This document shows, one piece after another, positions 1-10,728 of a stretch of DNA of 64,000 bases (within the stretch, counting starts at the first letter, position 1; each line of letters begins with the position of its first letter). Position numbers and translations under genes: made by a program. The DNA is taken from positions 101,066 to 165,065 of the forward strand of contig JAHTBO010000001.1 in assembly GCA_019166125.1 (NCBI GenBank), written 5' to 3'. Source of the stretch: Alcaligenaceae bacterium CGII-47. Lineage in GTDB: Bacteria; Pseudomonadota; Gammaproteobacteria; Burkholderiales; Burkholderiaceae_B. A model generated the notes under the pieces. The model worked only from the letters and a program-made list of their open reading frames with translations. It did not search any database and was not told where the DNA came from.

Positions 1-279
1 GTCGGCGCCGGGCAGTGCTCCGACGGACCGGTTAATTGTCTTGAACGTGGGTGAGAGTTCTGCGTTCAGCGGAATGTAGTCGAGTTGATCCTGCGGGACG
101 TCTTCTTCGGCAAAGATCGCATTTGCGGGGCACTCGGGCACACATACCGCGCAATCGATGCACTCATCAGGGTCAATAACCAAGAAATTCGGGCCTTCAC
201 GAAAGCAATCCACTGGGCAGACATCGACACAGTCGGTGTATTTGCATTTGATACAGTTTTCGGTGACGACGTGTGTCAT
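1..279 (-). CDS. fdxA: Ferredoxin FdxA, 7Fe type (3' end outside window)
   Basis: Small electron carrier with one [3Fe-4S] and one [4Fe-4S] cluster. The visible 93 residues hold Cys9, Cys12, Cys17, Cys21 and Cys25 in the Azotobacter-type spacing (CIKCKYTDC then CPVDC), then a second CIDC...CPEC cluster. The sequence tracks the FdxA family through the LNAEL stretch. The family is about 106-113 residues, so the last 15-20 codons lie beyond base 1. The ATG at 279 follows a GGAGCAACC ribosome site. It lies downstream of pobA on the same strand, but a perfect hairpin separates them, so it is probably transcribed alone. Confidence 0.93.
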   Translation of the reverse strand, partial: MTHVVTENCIKCKYTDCVDVCPVDCFREGPNFLVIDPDECIDCAVCVPECPANAIFAEEDVPQDQLDYIPLNAELSPTFKTINRSVGALPGAD

Positions 280-377
280 TTTGGTTGCTCCAGCAATAAA
301 ACGGGGCCGTGTAGTGGCACCTGCTGGGATTTTACCGAATTTATTGGTATTAGCCCCTATTGCCCTATCTGGACGTA

Positions 378-413
378 GGGCCGCTACATAATTTACCTGA
401 AATGTAGCGGCCC
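378..413. repeat. Perfect 12-bp stem hairpin between pobA and fdxA
   Basis: GGGCCGCTACAT (378-389) and ATGTAGCGGCCC (402-413) pair perfectly around a 12-base loop. No T-run follows on either side, so it is not a classical intrinsic terminator. It sits 53 bases past the pobA stop and about 100 bases before the fdxA start. It could protect the pobA mRNA 3' end, end transcription with a factor, or bind a protein as a dyad. Confidence 0.6.
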
Positions 414-465
414 AATGGGCCCGCCGAGGTGACCAAGGTCGGCACGGGTATGCAGGATGGCGGGT

Positions 466-1989
<1,524 letters not shown>

Positions 1990-2493
1990 CTAAAGCAGTA
2001 AGGCGGCCAGGGTGCCCCCCACTGTGGCGCCGTGTGTGAGCCATTCTTGTGGGACGGTCTTGGGTGCCAGGATCGCCTCGGGTGTCTGGGCGGCCATGGG
2101 GACAATAAGTGTCGCAGCGACTTGATTGAGTCGCCAGCCGGTACAGATGCGTTCAAGCTGGCGCTGGGCACCCGTTCCATCTGAGCCGGCAGTAATGATT
2201 GCCGCGTAGGGGCGGCCATTAAGTCGATCGAGCACCGGGTAGTAATTGCGATCCAGGCACTCTTTCATCGCGCCGCTCAGGGCACCGAGGTTCTCGGGGG
2301 CTACAAATATCAAGCCATCCGCCGCAAGCAGATCGTCCGCTTCCACCGTATCGGCAGCGCACAGTCGGATAAGAAGTTCCGATTCGGCGTTCAGCTCTGC
2401 TGCGATGGCTTGTGCGCCAGATTCGGCGGCCAGTGCCATTTGTCGCGCCGCATCAGTGCGTGAATGCCAGATAATCATTAATTGCTTGGGCAT
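1990..2493 (-). CDS. Flavodoxin / NAD(P)H-reductase-like flavoprotein
   Basis: A 167-residue protein with the flavodoxin-like fold pattern. It starts with a hydrophobic strand and the phosphate-loop-like HSRTDAAR (about residues 10-17), followed by VAPENLGALSGAMKECLDR, which resembles the FMN-contacting loop of NAD(P)H-dependent oxidoreductases. A later IITAGSDGTGAQ segment fits the second FMN loop. The substrate cannot be told. It stands alone, divergent from relA by 78 bases. WrbA-like quinone reductase and plain flavodoxin are alternatives; electron transfer through bound FMN is the inferred role. Confidence 0.75.
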   Translation of the reverse strand: MPKQLMIIWHSRTDAARQMALAAESGAQAIAAELNAESELLIRLCAADTVEADDLLAADGLIFVAPENLGALSGAMKECLDRNYYPVLDRLNGRPYAAIITAGSDGTGAQRQLERICTGWRLNQVAATLIVPMAAQTPEAILAPKTVPQEWLTHGATVGGTLAALLL

Positions 2494-2571
2494 AGCGCCT
2501 GAGCCTCACGGTTTGTCGCCAGTCACGGTAGTATAGAGTCCGGTGGGCATTGCGCCCGATTTTCTGATTAG

Positions 2572-4770
2572 ATGATGCGTGTCCCGATAGAACCCGTGCA
2601 GGCGCCGTTCGATGCGGCCTGGCTTCAGGCTGCCAGTGTTGGGCTGGACGAGGCGGGCCGCCTCCAGCTTATTCAGGCCGTCGATTGGGTCCGCAAGCCT
2701 TTAGCTGGCGTATTGGCGAGTACGGGTGAGGCGCTGGATGCACACTGCGCTGCCGTCGCCGTGATACTGGCCGAGCTGGGTTCTGATGCCCAAACTCGTG
2801 CCAGCGCCTTGCTGGCAGTCCAGCCCGTGCCTGAGCGCGAGGCGGTGCGTGACGATCCGTTGCGTCAGGCCTTTGGGCCTGACGTCATGACGCTGGTGCA
2901 GGGCGCGCGGGCCTTGTTGCGACTGGGGCAGGCTGCGGGACGTGCTCATGATGATCCGTCGGGCGGCGACCAAAAGGAAATGCAACGCAAAATGCTCTTG
3001 GCGATGGCTGCCGACTTACGCATTGTGCTGATGCGCCTAGCGTCACGTTTGCAATCACTACGCTGGTATGCTGGCGCACGTGTGCCGTGCCCTCAGGGTT
3101 TTGCGCAGGAAACCATGGCGCTCTATACCCCTTTGGCCAATCGCCTGGGCATTTGGCAGATCAAGTGGGAGATGGAGGACCTATCCTTTCGCTTTTTGCA
3201 ACCTGAAATCTATAGATCGATTGCTCGGCAACTAGAGGAGAAACGCACCGAGCGCGAGGCCTTTATCGAATCGGTGATGCAGCGTCTGCGTGAGGCCTTA
3301 AGCGACGTGCATATTCAGGCGGTGATTTCGGGACGACCCAAGCATATCTACAGCATCTGGAACAAGATGCGCATGAAACATCTAGAGTTTCATCAGCTCT
3401 ACGATCTGCGAGCGCTGCGTGTGATTGTGGATGATGAGCGTCAGTGCTATGCGGCGCTGGCCTTGGTGCACGCGATATGGACGCCTGTGCCTGATGAGTT
3501 TGATGACTATATTTCCCGACCCAAACCCAATGGCTATCGTTCCTTGCATACGGTGGTGGCTGATGAGCAGGGACGGGCTTTCGAAGTACAGGTTCGTACA
3601 CACGAGATGCATCAATTCGCCGAGTATGGGATGGCGGCGCACTGGCGCTATAAAGAGGCCGGTGCGCGTGGCGGGCAGGTCGAGGCGTCGAGCGCCTATG
3701 ATCAAAAAATTGCCTGGATGCGGCAGCTACTCTCTTGGAAGGAGGACGGTCAGGCAGCACTGGCGGTGCGCCGTGAACCCGATCGAATCTATGTCATGAC
3801 ACCGCAGGCGCGCGTCATTGAGCTGCCGGCAGGTGCCACGCCCGTTGATTTCGCCTATTACCTGCACACTGATTTGGGGCATCGCTGCCGAGGCGCCCGT
3901 GTGGACAATCAAATAGTGCCTCTATCCACCCCCTTGCGCACGGGACAAACGGTCGAGATCATTGCTGCCAAATCCGGCAGTCCGTCGCGTGACTGGCTCA
4001 ATCCGCAGCTTGGCTTTCTCGCTAGTGGGCGCTCGCGCGCTAAGGTTCGCGCCTGGTTTAACGCTGTGGAGTTGCAGCAACGTATCGCGCAGGGCCAGGC
4101 AATGGTCGAGAAAGAACTGCAACGCTTGGGTAAAACTGCGACCAACCTCGAGCAACTTGCCCAGCACCTGGGTTTTGCCCGTGCTGATGATCTCTATATC
4201 GCGGTAGCCAAAGAAGAGTTCAGTCTGCGCCAGATCGATCATTTCTTTCGTGAGGCGAGTGCCGCGCCTGTGGTTGAGCGCGATGAGGCGCGTATCTATG
4301 CCAGCAATGCAGGCAGTGTGGCGCGTACGGGCAAAAGCGGGGTGCTGGTTGTCGGTGTGGATGCCCTGCTCACGCAGCTCGCCCGTTGCTGTCGTCCAGC
4401 ACCGCCTGATCTGATCGGTGGCTTCATCACGCGTGGGCGCGGGGTGTCGATCCATCGCCGTGATTGCCCTGCCTGGGCGGCGCTTGTGCAGCGTGAGCCA
4501 GAGCGAATTATCGACGTGGAGTGGGGAGCGACGGGCGAGACAATGTATCCCGTTGATTTGAGTATTCACGCACAGGATCGCCCCAATCTGTTGCGAGACC
4601 TCTCTGAGGTGTTTGCCCGACTGCGTTTGCGCGTCGTGAGGGTGACGACACATAGCCGCCGGTCATTGGCGCATATGGTGTTTACCATTGAAGTCAAAAA
4701 CGGTGAGCAAATCGCGATTGCACTGGCGGCGGTCAATGCGTTGCCCGGCGTGGATGCCAGTAGGCGTTGA
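2572..4770 (+). CDS. relA: (p)ppGpp synthetase RelA
   Basis: Ribosome-associated stringent-response enzyme making (p)ppGpp from ATP and GTP/GDP under amino acid starvation. The N-terminal HD-like region (about 30-200) lacks a recognisable intact HD hydrolase motif. The synthetase domain (about 245-365) has SGRPKHIYSIWNKM, the acidic EFDDYI motif typical of RelA rather than the RxKD form of bifunctional SpoT, and PKPNGYRSLHT. A TGS domain (about 405-465), a Cys-rich zinc-finger-like segment (LARCCRPAPPD) and a C-terminal ACT domain follow. The length of 732 residues is normal. Starts at 2572 and 2575 (ATGATG) are equally possible. spoT is not in the window. Confidence 0.95.
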   Translation: MMRVPIEPVQAPFDAAWLQAASVGLDEAGRLQLIQAVDWVRKPLAGVLASTGEALDAHCAAVAVILAELGSDAQTRASALLAVQPVPEREAVRDDPLRQAFGPDVMTLVQGARALLRLGQAAGRAHDDPSGGDQKEMQRKMLLAMAADLRIVLMRLASRLQSLRWYAGARVPCPQGFAQETMALYTPLANRLGIWQIKWEMEDLSFRFLQPEIYRSIARQLEEKRTEREAFIESVMQRLREALSDVHIQAVISGRPKHIYSIWNKMRMKHLEFHQLYDLRALRVIVDDERQCYAALALVHAIWTPVPDEFDDYISRPKPNGYRSLHTVVADEQGRAFEVQVRTHEMHQFAEYGMAAHWRYKEAGARGGQVEASSAYDQKIAWMRQLLSWKEDGQAALAVRREPDRIYVMTPQARVIELPAGATPVDFAYYLHTDLGHRCRGARVDNQIVPLSTPLRTGQTVEIIAAKSGSPSRDWLNPQLGFLASGRSRAKVRAWFNAVELQQRIAQGQAMVEKELQRLGKTATNLEQLAQHLGFARADDLYIAVAKEEFSLRQIDHFFREASAAPVVERDEARIYASNAGSVARTGKSGVLVVGVDALLTQLARCCRPAPPDLIGGFITRGRGVSIHRRDCPAWAALVQREPERIIDVEWGATGETMYPVDLSIHAQDRPNLLRDLSEVFARLRLRVVRVTTHSRRSLAHMVFTIEVKNGEQIAIALAAVNALPGVDASRR

Positions 4771-4873
4771 TGTGCTGGGTGCCATGCTGGGTATCGAGGC
4801 AGCACGCTGCTAGAATGCTTGTTTGGCCCGCTAATATGTAGGTCGATCTAATCAATAGCCTGAGGATTACGCC

Positions 4874-6073
4874 TTGAAACCTTATGCCTTGCCTGATGCG
4901 ACAGGTCATTTCGGACAGTTCGGTGGGTCGTTCGTTGCCGAGACGCTCGTTCATGCGCTCGATGCGCTGCGAGCCGCCTACGATAAGTACCGCGATGATC
5001 CTGAGTTCCAGCGCGAGTTCGCCTACGAGCTCGAGCATTATGTTGGTCGACCCAGCCCGGTCTATCACGCACAGCGATGGTCCGAGCAGCTAGGCGGTGC
5101 ACAAATATGGCTCAAGCGCGAGGATCTGAATCATACCGGCGCCCATAAGATCAATAATTGCATCGGACAGATTTTGCTGGCTCGACGCATGGGTAAAAAA
5201 CGTATTATTGCCGAGACAGGCGCCGGCCAGCATGGTGTGGCGACGGCGACGGTGGCCGCCCGCTATGGCCTGGAGTGTGTGGTCTATATGGGTAGCGAGG
5301 ACGTACGCCGCCAGGCCTCGAATGTCTATCGGATGAAGCTATTGGGCGCGACAGTGCACGCTGTGGACTCGGGCTCACGCACGCTCAAGGATGCTCTGAA
5401 CGAGGCCATGCGTGACTGGGTCACCAATGTCGAGGACACCTTTTATATTATTGGTACCGTGGCGGGCCCGCACCCTTATCCAACCATGGTGCGTGACTTT
5501 CAGTCCATTATCGGTAAGGAATGCCTAGAGCAAATGCCGCGTGATGCCGGAGGCCAGCCAGACTATATTCTTGCTTCGGTCGGGGGCGGATCAAATGCGA
5601 TCGGTATTTTTCATCCCTATATCGATCATGAAAATGTGCGCTTGATCGGCGTGGAGGCAGCCGGTGATGGGCTCGATAGCGGTCGGCATGCGGCATCATT
5701 GAATCGTGGGGTGGTGGGGGTGCTGCATGGCAATCGCACCTATCTATTGCAGGATGCTAACGGGCAGATTACCGAGACGCATTCGATCTCTGCAGGTCTG
5801 GATTATCCGGGCGTCGGTCCAGAGCATGCCTGGTTAAAGGACTCTGGTCGCGCTCAGTATGTGGGTATTACTGATCAGGAGGCCCTGGCAGCGTTTAACG
5901 ACTGTTGTCATATCGAGGGCATTATGCCGGCGCTAGAGTCTGCTCATGCCCTTGCGTACGCGACCAAGCTCGCCCCCACGCTCTCGCGCGATAAGGTGAT
6001 TTTAGTCAATCTGTCCGGCCGCGGTGACAAGGATATGCATACCGTCGCTGAGTTCAGCGGGATCAGCCTGTAA
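4874..6073 (+). CDS. trpB: Tryptophan synthase beta subunit
   Basis: PLP enzyme joining indole and serine to make tryptophan in the alpha2-beta2 complex. The PLP lysine lies in HTGAHKINN (about residue 92), the phosphate-binding loop is GGGSNAIG, and the C-terminal SGRGDKD motif is intact. The 399-residue length is normal. The start is a TTG at 4874 preceded by TGAGGAT; no ATG fits the conserved N-terminus. The 103-base gap after relA suggests a separate promoter. trpF, which usually precedes trpB in relatives, is absent here. The stop codon nearly touches trpA. Confidence 0.97.
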   Translation: MKPYALPDATGHFGQFGGSFVAETLVHALDALRAAYDKYRDDPEFQREFAYELEHYVGRPSPVYHAQRWSEQLGGAQIWLKREDLNHTGAHKINNCIGQILLARRMGKKRIIAETGAGQHGVATATVAARYGLECVVYMGSEDVRRQASNVYRMKLLGATVHAVDSGSRTLKDALNEAMRDWVTNVEDTFYIIGTVAGPHPYPTMVRDFQSIIGKECLEQMPRDAGGQPDYILASVGGGSNAIGIFHPYIDHENVRLIGVEAAGDGLDSGRHAASLNRGVVGVLHGNRTYLLQDANGQITETHSISAGLDYPGVGPEHAWLKDSGRAQYVGITDQEALAAFNDCCHIEGIMPALESAHALAYATKLAPTLSRDKVILVNLSGRGDKDMHTVAEFSGISL

Positions 6074-6084
6074 TGGAGCACACA

Positions 6085-6912
6085 ATGAGTCAATCCAATG
6101 TGCGGCTGGCCGCCGTTTTTCAAAAGCTGTCGGGGCGTACTGCGCTGATTCCTTATATTACGGCTGGTGATCCCCTGGTAACCTCCACGCCAGCGCTGAT
6201 GCGCTCGTTGGTGGCTGCGGGTGCCGATGTTATTGAGCTAGGCGTGCCGTTCTCTGATCCGATGGCCGATGGTCCGGTCATCCAGCGCGCAGGCGAACGT
6301 GCGATTGCAGCCGGGGTGGGCTTGGTCGATGTGCTCGCTATTGTTGCCCAGTTTCGCCAGACTGACACACAGACGCCGGTTGTGTTGATGGGCTACGCTA
6401 ATCCAATTGAATGCATGGGTCAGGCGACATTTGTCCGAGAGGCTGCGCTAGCGGGTGTGGATGGTGTGCTCGTCGTGGACTACACCCCCGAGGAATCAGA
6501 GGACTTTACCCGCCAATTGGGTGAGGCAGGCCTGGACGCGATATTTCTGCTTGCACCGACCTCCACCGAGGCACGGATCCGGAATTTGGCGGCGATTGCC
6601 CGAGGTTATGTCTATTATGTGTCGCTCAAAGGTGTCACCGGTGCGGGCAACCTGGATACAGAGGATGTGCGCCGCCATCTGGCGCTGATTCGACGCCATA
6701 TCTCCATTCCTGTTGGCGTGGGCTTTGGTATACGTGATGCGCACAGTGCACAGCAGCTGGCACAGTGGGCTGATGCCGTGGTGATTGGCAGCAAGCTGAT
6801 CGAGGTTATAGAGCAGGCGTCACACGAGTCGGGTGCCGAGCACGCGATTGAGGCGGCAGCCCAGTGGCTGGGCAGTATTCATCAGGCGCTTTTACAGGTC
6901 AAAAAGGGATAA
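6085..6912 (+). CDS. trpA: Tryptophan synthase alpha subunit
   Basis: TIM-barrel subunit that cleaves indole-3-glycerol phosphate and channels indole to TrpB. The catalytic Glu is in [16 protein letters not shown], which also holds the second catalytic Asp, and the phosphate-binding GVGFGIR and GSK segments are present. I chose ATG 6085 (275 residues) because GGAG sits six bases upstream; an ATG at 6073 overlapping the trpB stop would add four residues. It is translationally close to trpB and is followed after three bases by accD, so the three genes form one operon. Confidence 0.96.
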   Translation: MSQSNVRLAAVFQKLSGRTALIPYITAGDPLVTSTPALMRSLVAAGADVIELGVPFSDPMADGPVIQRAGERAIAAGVGLVDVLAIVAQFRQTDTQTPVVLMGYANPIECMGQATFVREAALAGVDGVLVVDYTPEESEDFTRQLGEAGLDAIFLLAPTSTEARIRNLAAIARGYVYYVSLKGVTGAGNLDTEDVRRHLALIRRHISIPVGVGFGIRDAHSAQQLAQWADAVVIGSKLIEVIEQASHESGAEHAIEAAAQWLGSIHQALLQVKKG

Positions 6913-6915
6913 TTT

Positions 6916-7797
6916 ATGAGCTGGATCGAGAAAATTCTTCCACCCCGGATTAATCGCAACAGTGATGCTGCCTCCAAGCGCGTGCCTGAAGGGCTATGGG
7001 TTAAGTGCCCCTCGTGCGAGTCAGTCCTCTATAAGGAAGACTTGGTGGCGACCCTCAATGTCTGCCCCAAATGCAGCCATCACATGCGTATCGGCGCGCG
7101 GGCGCGCATCAATGCTTTACTCGATACCGAGGGCCGACTCGAAATCGGTGCCAATACCCGTCCAATGGATCCCCTGAAGTTCAAGGATTCGAGGCGGTAT
7201 CCTGAGCGCGTCTCGGAGGCGGTCAAGCTGACCGGTGAGAGCGAGGCAATAGTGGTGATGAGCGGGACGATTTTGTCGGTCCCAACGGTTCTTGCGTGTT
7301 TTGAGTTCGCCTTTATGGGGGGCTCGATGGGCTCGGTGGTCGGCGAGCGTTTTGCCCGAGGGGTACAAGACGCCATTACCGGGCGTATGCCTTTTATTTG
7401 CGTGGCGGCCTCAGGAGGCGCGCGGATGCAGGAGAGTCTGTTTTCGCTCATGCAGATGGCCAAGACCAATGCCATGCTCAGCCAGCTCGCAGATGCAGGG
7501 CTACCATTCATTAGTGTGCTCACTGATCCAACGATGGGTGGCGTATCCGCGAGCTTTGCGTTTATGGGAGACGTTGTCATTGCAGAGCCTAATGCGCTGA
7601 TTGGCTTTGCCGGGCCGCGCGTGATCGAACAAACGGTGCGCGAGACGCTCCCCGAGGGGTTCCAACGGGCTGAATTCCTGCTAGATAAGGGGGCGATCGA
7701 CATGGTGATCGATCGTCGTGAGATGCGCAGCGAGCTCGCGCATTTATTGGCTTTATTTACACGCCAACCCATCGAGGTGGTGGTGAAGGCGGCCTGA
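6916..7797 (+). CDS. accD: Acetyl-CoA carboxylase carboxyltransferase subunit beta
   Basis: The beta subunit, with AccA, transfers CO2 from biotin to acetyl-CoA to give malonyl-CoA, the first step of fatty acid synthesis. A four-cysteine zinc ribbon (CPSC...CPKC, about residues 32-54) precedes the crotonase-like carboxyltransferase domain with SGGARMQE and MGGVSASFA. At 293 residues it is full length. It is the last gene of trpBA-accD and is followed by a strong terminator. folC, which often follows accD in betaproteobacteria, is absent and rne lies convergent instead. Confidence 0.97.
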   Translation: MSWIEKILPPRINRNSDAASKRVPEGLWVKCPSCESVLYKEDLVATLNVCPKCSHHMRIGARARINALLDTEGRLEIGANTRPMDPLKFKDSRRYPERVSEAVKLTGESEAIVVMSGTILSVPTVLACFEFAFMGGSMGSVVGERFARGVQDAITGRMPFICVAASGGARMQESLFSLMQMAKTNAMLSQLADAGLPFISVLTDPTMGGVSASFAFMGDVVIAEPNALIGFAGPRVIEQTVRETLPEGFQRAEFLLDKGAIDMVIDRREMRSELAHLLALFTRQPIEVVVKAA

Positions 7798-7820
7798 TCA
7801 CGATTGTTTGGGACCATAGA

Positions 7821-7862
7821 AAAAGCCCTGCCGTACGATAGGAAGTACGGCAGGGCTTTTTA
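7821..7862. terminator. Bidirectional terminator between accD and rne
   Basis: AAAAGCCCTGCCGTAC and GTACGGCAGGGCTTTT form a long GC-rich stem with a short loop and A/T tracts on both sides. It can end transcription of accD (plus) and rne (minus), whose stop codons flank it. Confidence 0.92.
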
Positions 7863-7893
7863 TTGTGAGGCGCACTGCGCCCCACGGTCCAGC

Positions 7894-10728
7894 TTACTGA
7901 GTTTCGACCTGCTCGAGGGGCTCATCCTGTGCGACGTTGACCGTCTTGCGAGTGCGGCCCAGGCGTACCGGTGGGGGGGCAACGTAAGGGGTCGTCGGTG
8001 CGTGAGTCTCGACCATCTGCATGCCGGTAGCCTCGATCGAAGCATCCAGGGAGATCGGCGCCGAGTTCGCTGCTACGTCCGCCACGACGGCGGGCGCGGC
8101 GCGCTCGACGATGATGGCTGGGGCGCTTGCAGGCTGCTCGATGATCGGTTCGATAACCGGCTCGATGACCGGTTTGATAACCGGTTCGATAGCGGCTGGC
8201 TCGACGTCGACAGCTTGGTCGATGACGACGAAGTTGGGCGTGTCGGACTCTGCTGCAATGGGCTTAGGCGCGGCAGGCTCAGCTGCGATAGGTTCGACGA
8301 CAGGCTCAGCTACCACAGGCTCAGCTACCACAGGCTCAGCTACCACAGGCTCAGCTACCACGGCTACCACAGCCTGCTCGTTCGAGGCCGGCGTTGTTGC
8401 AGCGGGTTGAACGGTGCCGTTCAAGGCGTCAGGGTCAAAGCGGGGCGTATCGTGCAATTCGATACCGGGGTCTTGGTCTTCAGTTGTGCTGTCTTCAGTA
8501 CCGACGATGTCGCTGGCGTTCTCAGACCCACGGCGACTACGGCGGCTGCGACGACGACGGCGCTTGCGTTCTGGGTCTGGGCTGTCTTCGGTGGTATCGA
8601 TGGCGGGGCCTGCCACGACGATGTCGTCAGCACTCTCGTGTAGAACGGGGACGGGTTCGCCCTGAACCGGGTAACTTGCCTCTGTCTGAGCGGTGATTAG
8701 CTCATCCGTTTCATTCGTGGCAACAATCGTTTGTTCATCCTCGTGGCGATTGCGACCGCGTCCGCCGCGGCGATTGCGACTGCGGCGCTGTTCAGGTGCC
8801 TCGCCGGTCGGTACGTCAGCCTGGGTGTGTGCTATTGTTGCCGCCTGAGTCGGTGTTACCGACTCGGTACTGTCCTTATCGTGATGACGTTCGTTGCGTC
8901 GGCCACGGTTTTGCGGGTTACGTTCGCGACGTGCATCAGAGCCGCCTCGGCGATTGCGTGATTGTGGTCGTGTGACGGCAGGCGCTTCCACCTGGGTTTG
9001 GGGGGCTGCCGCCACCGGGGTCGCTGGACCGCTGAACCAAGCAAACAGGCGCTGAAGCAGATTTGCCTCGGTCGCGGGCTTGGCTGCTGGGGTGATCACA
9101 GGATCGATATGGCGTGGGGCGGGCTCTGAGGGGGTAATACTCTTGACCAGAGCTTCGGGGCGGGTCTTGGTTTCTTGCGCCTTATTAGGTTGCCAGATAA
9201 GCTTTTCCTCGGGCTCCTGCACCAACTCAAAGCTGACCTTATGATCCTCAAGACGAGGGTCGTCGTGGCGTAAGCGCTCAATGTGGTGATGCGGTGTTTC
9301 TAGGGATTTATTTGGAATCAAGACGAGACTGACCTTGAGGCGGGACTCGATCTGGGTGATATCGAGGCGCTTTTCGTTCAACAAGAAGGTTGCGACCTCT
9401 ACAGGAACTTGGGCGTGCAAGGCGGCAGTGCCTTCCTTCATCGCCTCTTCTTGGAGCAAACGCAAGATATGCAGTGCGCTGGACTCGGCGTCGCGTACGA
9501 CACCCGTACCGGTACAGCGGGGGCAAGTGATATGCGAGCCTTCACTTAGCGCAGGGCGCAGGCGCTGACGGGATAATTCCATTAGGCCAAAGCGTGAGAT
9601 CTTGCCCATCTGGACGCGCGCACGGTCAAAGTGCAGCGCATCGCGTAGGCGTTGTTCGACCGCACGCTGGTTTTTGCTCTCTTCCATGTCGATGAAGTCG
9701 ATCACGATCAAGCCACCCAAGTCACGCAAGCGCAACTGGCGGGCAACCTCGTCAGCGGCCTCAGCGTTGGTGCGTAGGGCTGTTTCCTCGATATCTGCAC
9801 CGCGTGTCGAGCGTGCGGAGTTGACGTCAACGGCGACCAAGGCTTCTGTGTGGTCAATCACGATGGCACCACCCGAAGGCAGTTGCACGGTCCGTGAGTA
9901 TGCCGTCTCGATCTGGTGTTCAATCTGAAAACGTGAAAATAGCGGGACGTCGTCACGGTACATTTTGACGCGCTGGACATTGTCGGGCATTACGACGCTC
10001 ATGAAGGCCGTGGCCTGCTCGTAAATATCCTCGGTGTCGATCAGAATTTCGCCGATCTCGGGCGAAAAATAGTCGCGAATGGCGCGGATGACCAGGCTGG
10101 ATTCCAGATAAATAAGAATTGGTGCCTTGTTCTCGCGGGCGGCGGCGTCAATGGCTGTCCAGAGCTGTAATAGGTAGTTCAGATCCCATTGAAGCTCTTC
10201 TGCGCTGCGTCCGATTCCGGCCGTACGGGCTATCATGCTCATGCCATTGGGCACATCGAGCTGATCCATGGCCTCACGTAATTCCAGACGATCTTCGCCC
10301 TCGACGCGGCGCGATACACCACCGCCTCGGGGGTTGTTGGGCATCAGTACCAGATAGCGGCCAGCCAACGAGATGAAGGTGGTCAGGGCAGCGCCCTTAT
10401 TGCCACGTTCTTCTTTTTCGACTTGAATGATGAGTTCCTGGCCTTCGCTGAGCGCGTCCTGGATGCGCGCAGTACGCACATCAACACCTTCTTTGAAGTA
10501 GGTGCGGGCGACTTCCTTAAACGGTAAAAAGCCGTGTCGCTCCTCGCCGTAGCTCACGAAGCAGGCCTCGAGGCCAGGTTCGATACGGGTAATAACCCCT
10601 TTGTAGATATTGCCCTTGCGCTGTTCGCGCCCGGCCGTTTCGATGTCCAGATCTATGAGCTTCTGGCCATCGACAATCGCAACGCGTAGTTCTTCTTGAT
10701 GCGTCGCATTGAACAACATTCGTTTCAT
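7894..10728 (-). CDS. rne: Ribonuclease E
   Basis: Endoribonuclease that starts mRNA decay and processes rRNA and tRNA; its tail scaffolds the degradosome at the membrane. The catalytic half holds an S1 domain (about 38-120), the VDVNSARSTRG motif with Asp301, the IVIDFIDME motif, and the zinc-link CPRCTG with Cys402 and Cys405, close to the E. coli positions. After about residue 515 the protein becomes disordered, with Arg-rich stretches and an acidic Pro/Val/Glu tail containing tandem VVAEP and EPVI repeats. Its length is 944 residues. A GGAG ribosome site precedes the ATG, and a ~460-base leader probably mediates autoregulation, as in E. coli. Confidence 0.96.
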   Translation of the reverse strand: MKRMLFNATHQEELRVAIVDGQKLIDLDIETAGREQRKGNIYKGVITRIEPGLEACFVSYGEERHGFLPFKEVARTYFKEGVDVRTARIQDALSEGQELIIQVEKEERGNKGAALTTFISLAGRYLVLMPNNPRGGGVSRRVEGEDRLELREAMDQLDVPNGMSMIARTAGIGRSAEELQWDLNYLLQLWTAIDAAARENKAPILIYLESSLVIRAIRDYFSPEIGEILIDTEDIYEQATAFMSVVMPDNVQRVKMYRDDVPLFSRFQIEHQIETAYSRTVQLPSGGAIVIDHTEALVAVDVNSARSTRGADIEETALRTNAEAADEVARQLRLRDLGGLIVIDFIDMEESKNQRAVEQRLRDALHFDRARVQMGKISRFGLMELSRQRLRPALSEGSHITCPRCTGTGVVRDAESSALHILRLLQEEAMKEGTAALHAQVPVEVATFLLNEKRLDITQIESRLKVSLVLIPNKSLETPHHHIERLRHDDPRLEDHKVSFELVQEPEEKLIWQPNKAQETKTRPEALVKSITPSEPAPRHIDPVITPAAKPATEANLLQRLFAWFSGPATPVAAAPQTQVEAPAVTRPQSRNRRGGSDARRERNPQNRGRRNERHHDKDSTESVTPTQAATIAHTQADVPTGEAPEQRRSRNRRGGRGRNRHEDEQTIVATNETDELITAQTEASYPVQGEPVPVLHESADDIVVAGPAIDTTEDSPDPERKRRRRRSRRSRRGSENASDIVGTEDSTTEDQDPGIELHDTPRFDPDALNGTVQPAATTPASNEQAVVAVVAEPVVAEPVVAEPVVAEPVVEPIAAEPAAPKPIAAESDTPNFVVIDQAVDVEPAAIEPVIKPVIEPVIEPIIEQPASAPAIIVERAAPAVVADVAANSAPISLDASIEATGMQMVETHAPTTPYVAPPPVRLGRTRKTVNVAQDEPLEQVETQ
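8140..8187. repeat. 12-bp tandem repeat in the rne tail
   Basis: Four imperfect 12-base units of the form GATAACCGGTTC encode E-P-V-I type tetrapeptides in the disordered C-terminal scaffold of RNase E. Units begin at 8140, 8152, 8164 and 8176. Confidence 0.85.
8303..8362. repeat. 15-bp tandem repeat in the rne tail
   Basis: Four near-identical units of GGCTCAGCTACCACA start at 8303, 8318, 8333 and 8348; only the last base of the fourth differs. On the minus strand they encode repeated VVAEP pentapeptides. The period is a multiple of three, so copy-number changes would keep the reading frame. Confidence 0.92.

Noticed and set aside
3922-4653. 243-codon open frame on the minus strand inside relA.
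   Set aside because: It is antisense to conserved RelA TGS and C-terminal domains and shows no family features.
8303-8362. Regular 15-bp repeats as a possible CRISPR or iteron array.
   Set aside because: The units are contiguous without spacers, in frame, and encode VVAEP repeats.
7804-8643. Long plus-strand open frame opposite the rne tail.
   Set aside because: It is a mirror of the low-complexity repeats in RNase E, rich in Arg/Asp/Leu runs, with no ribosome site and no recognisable domain.
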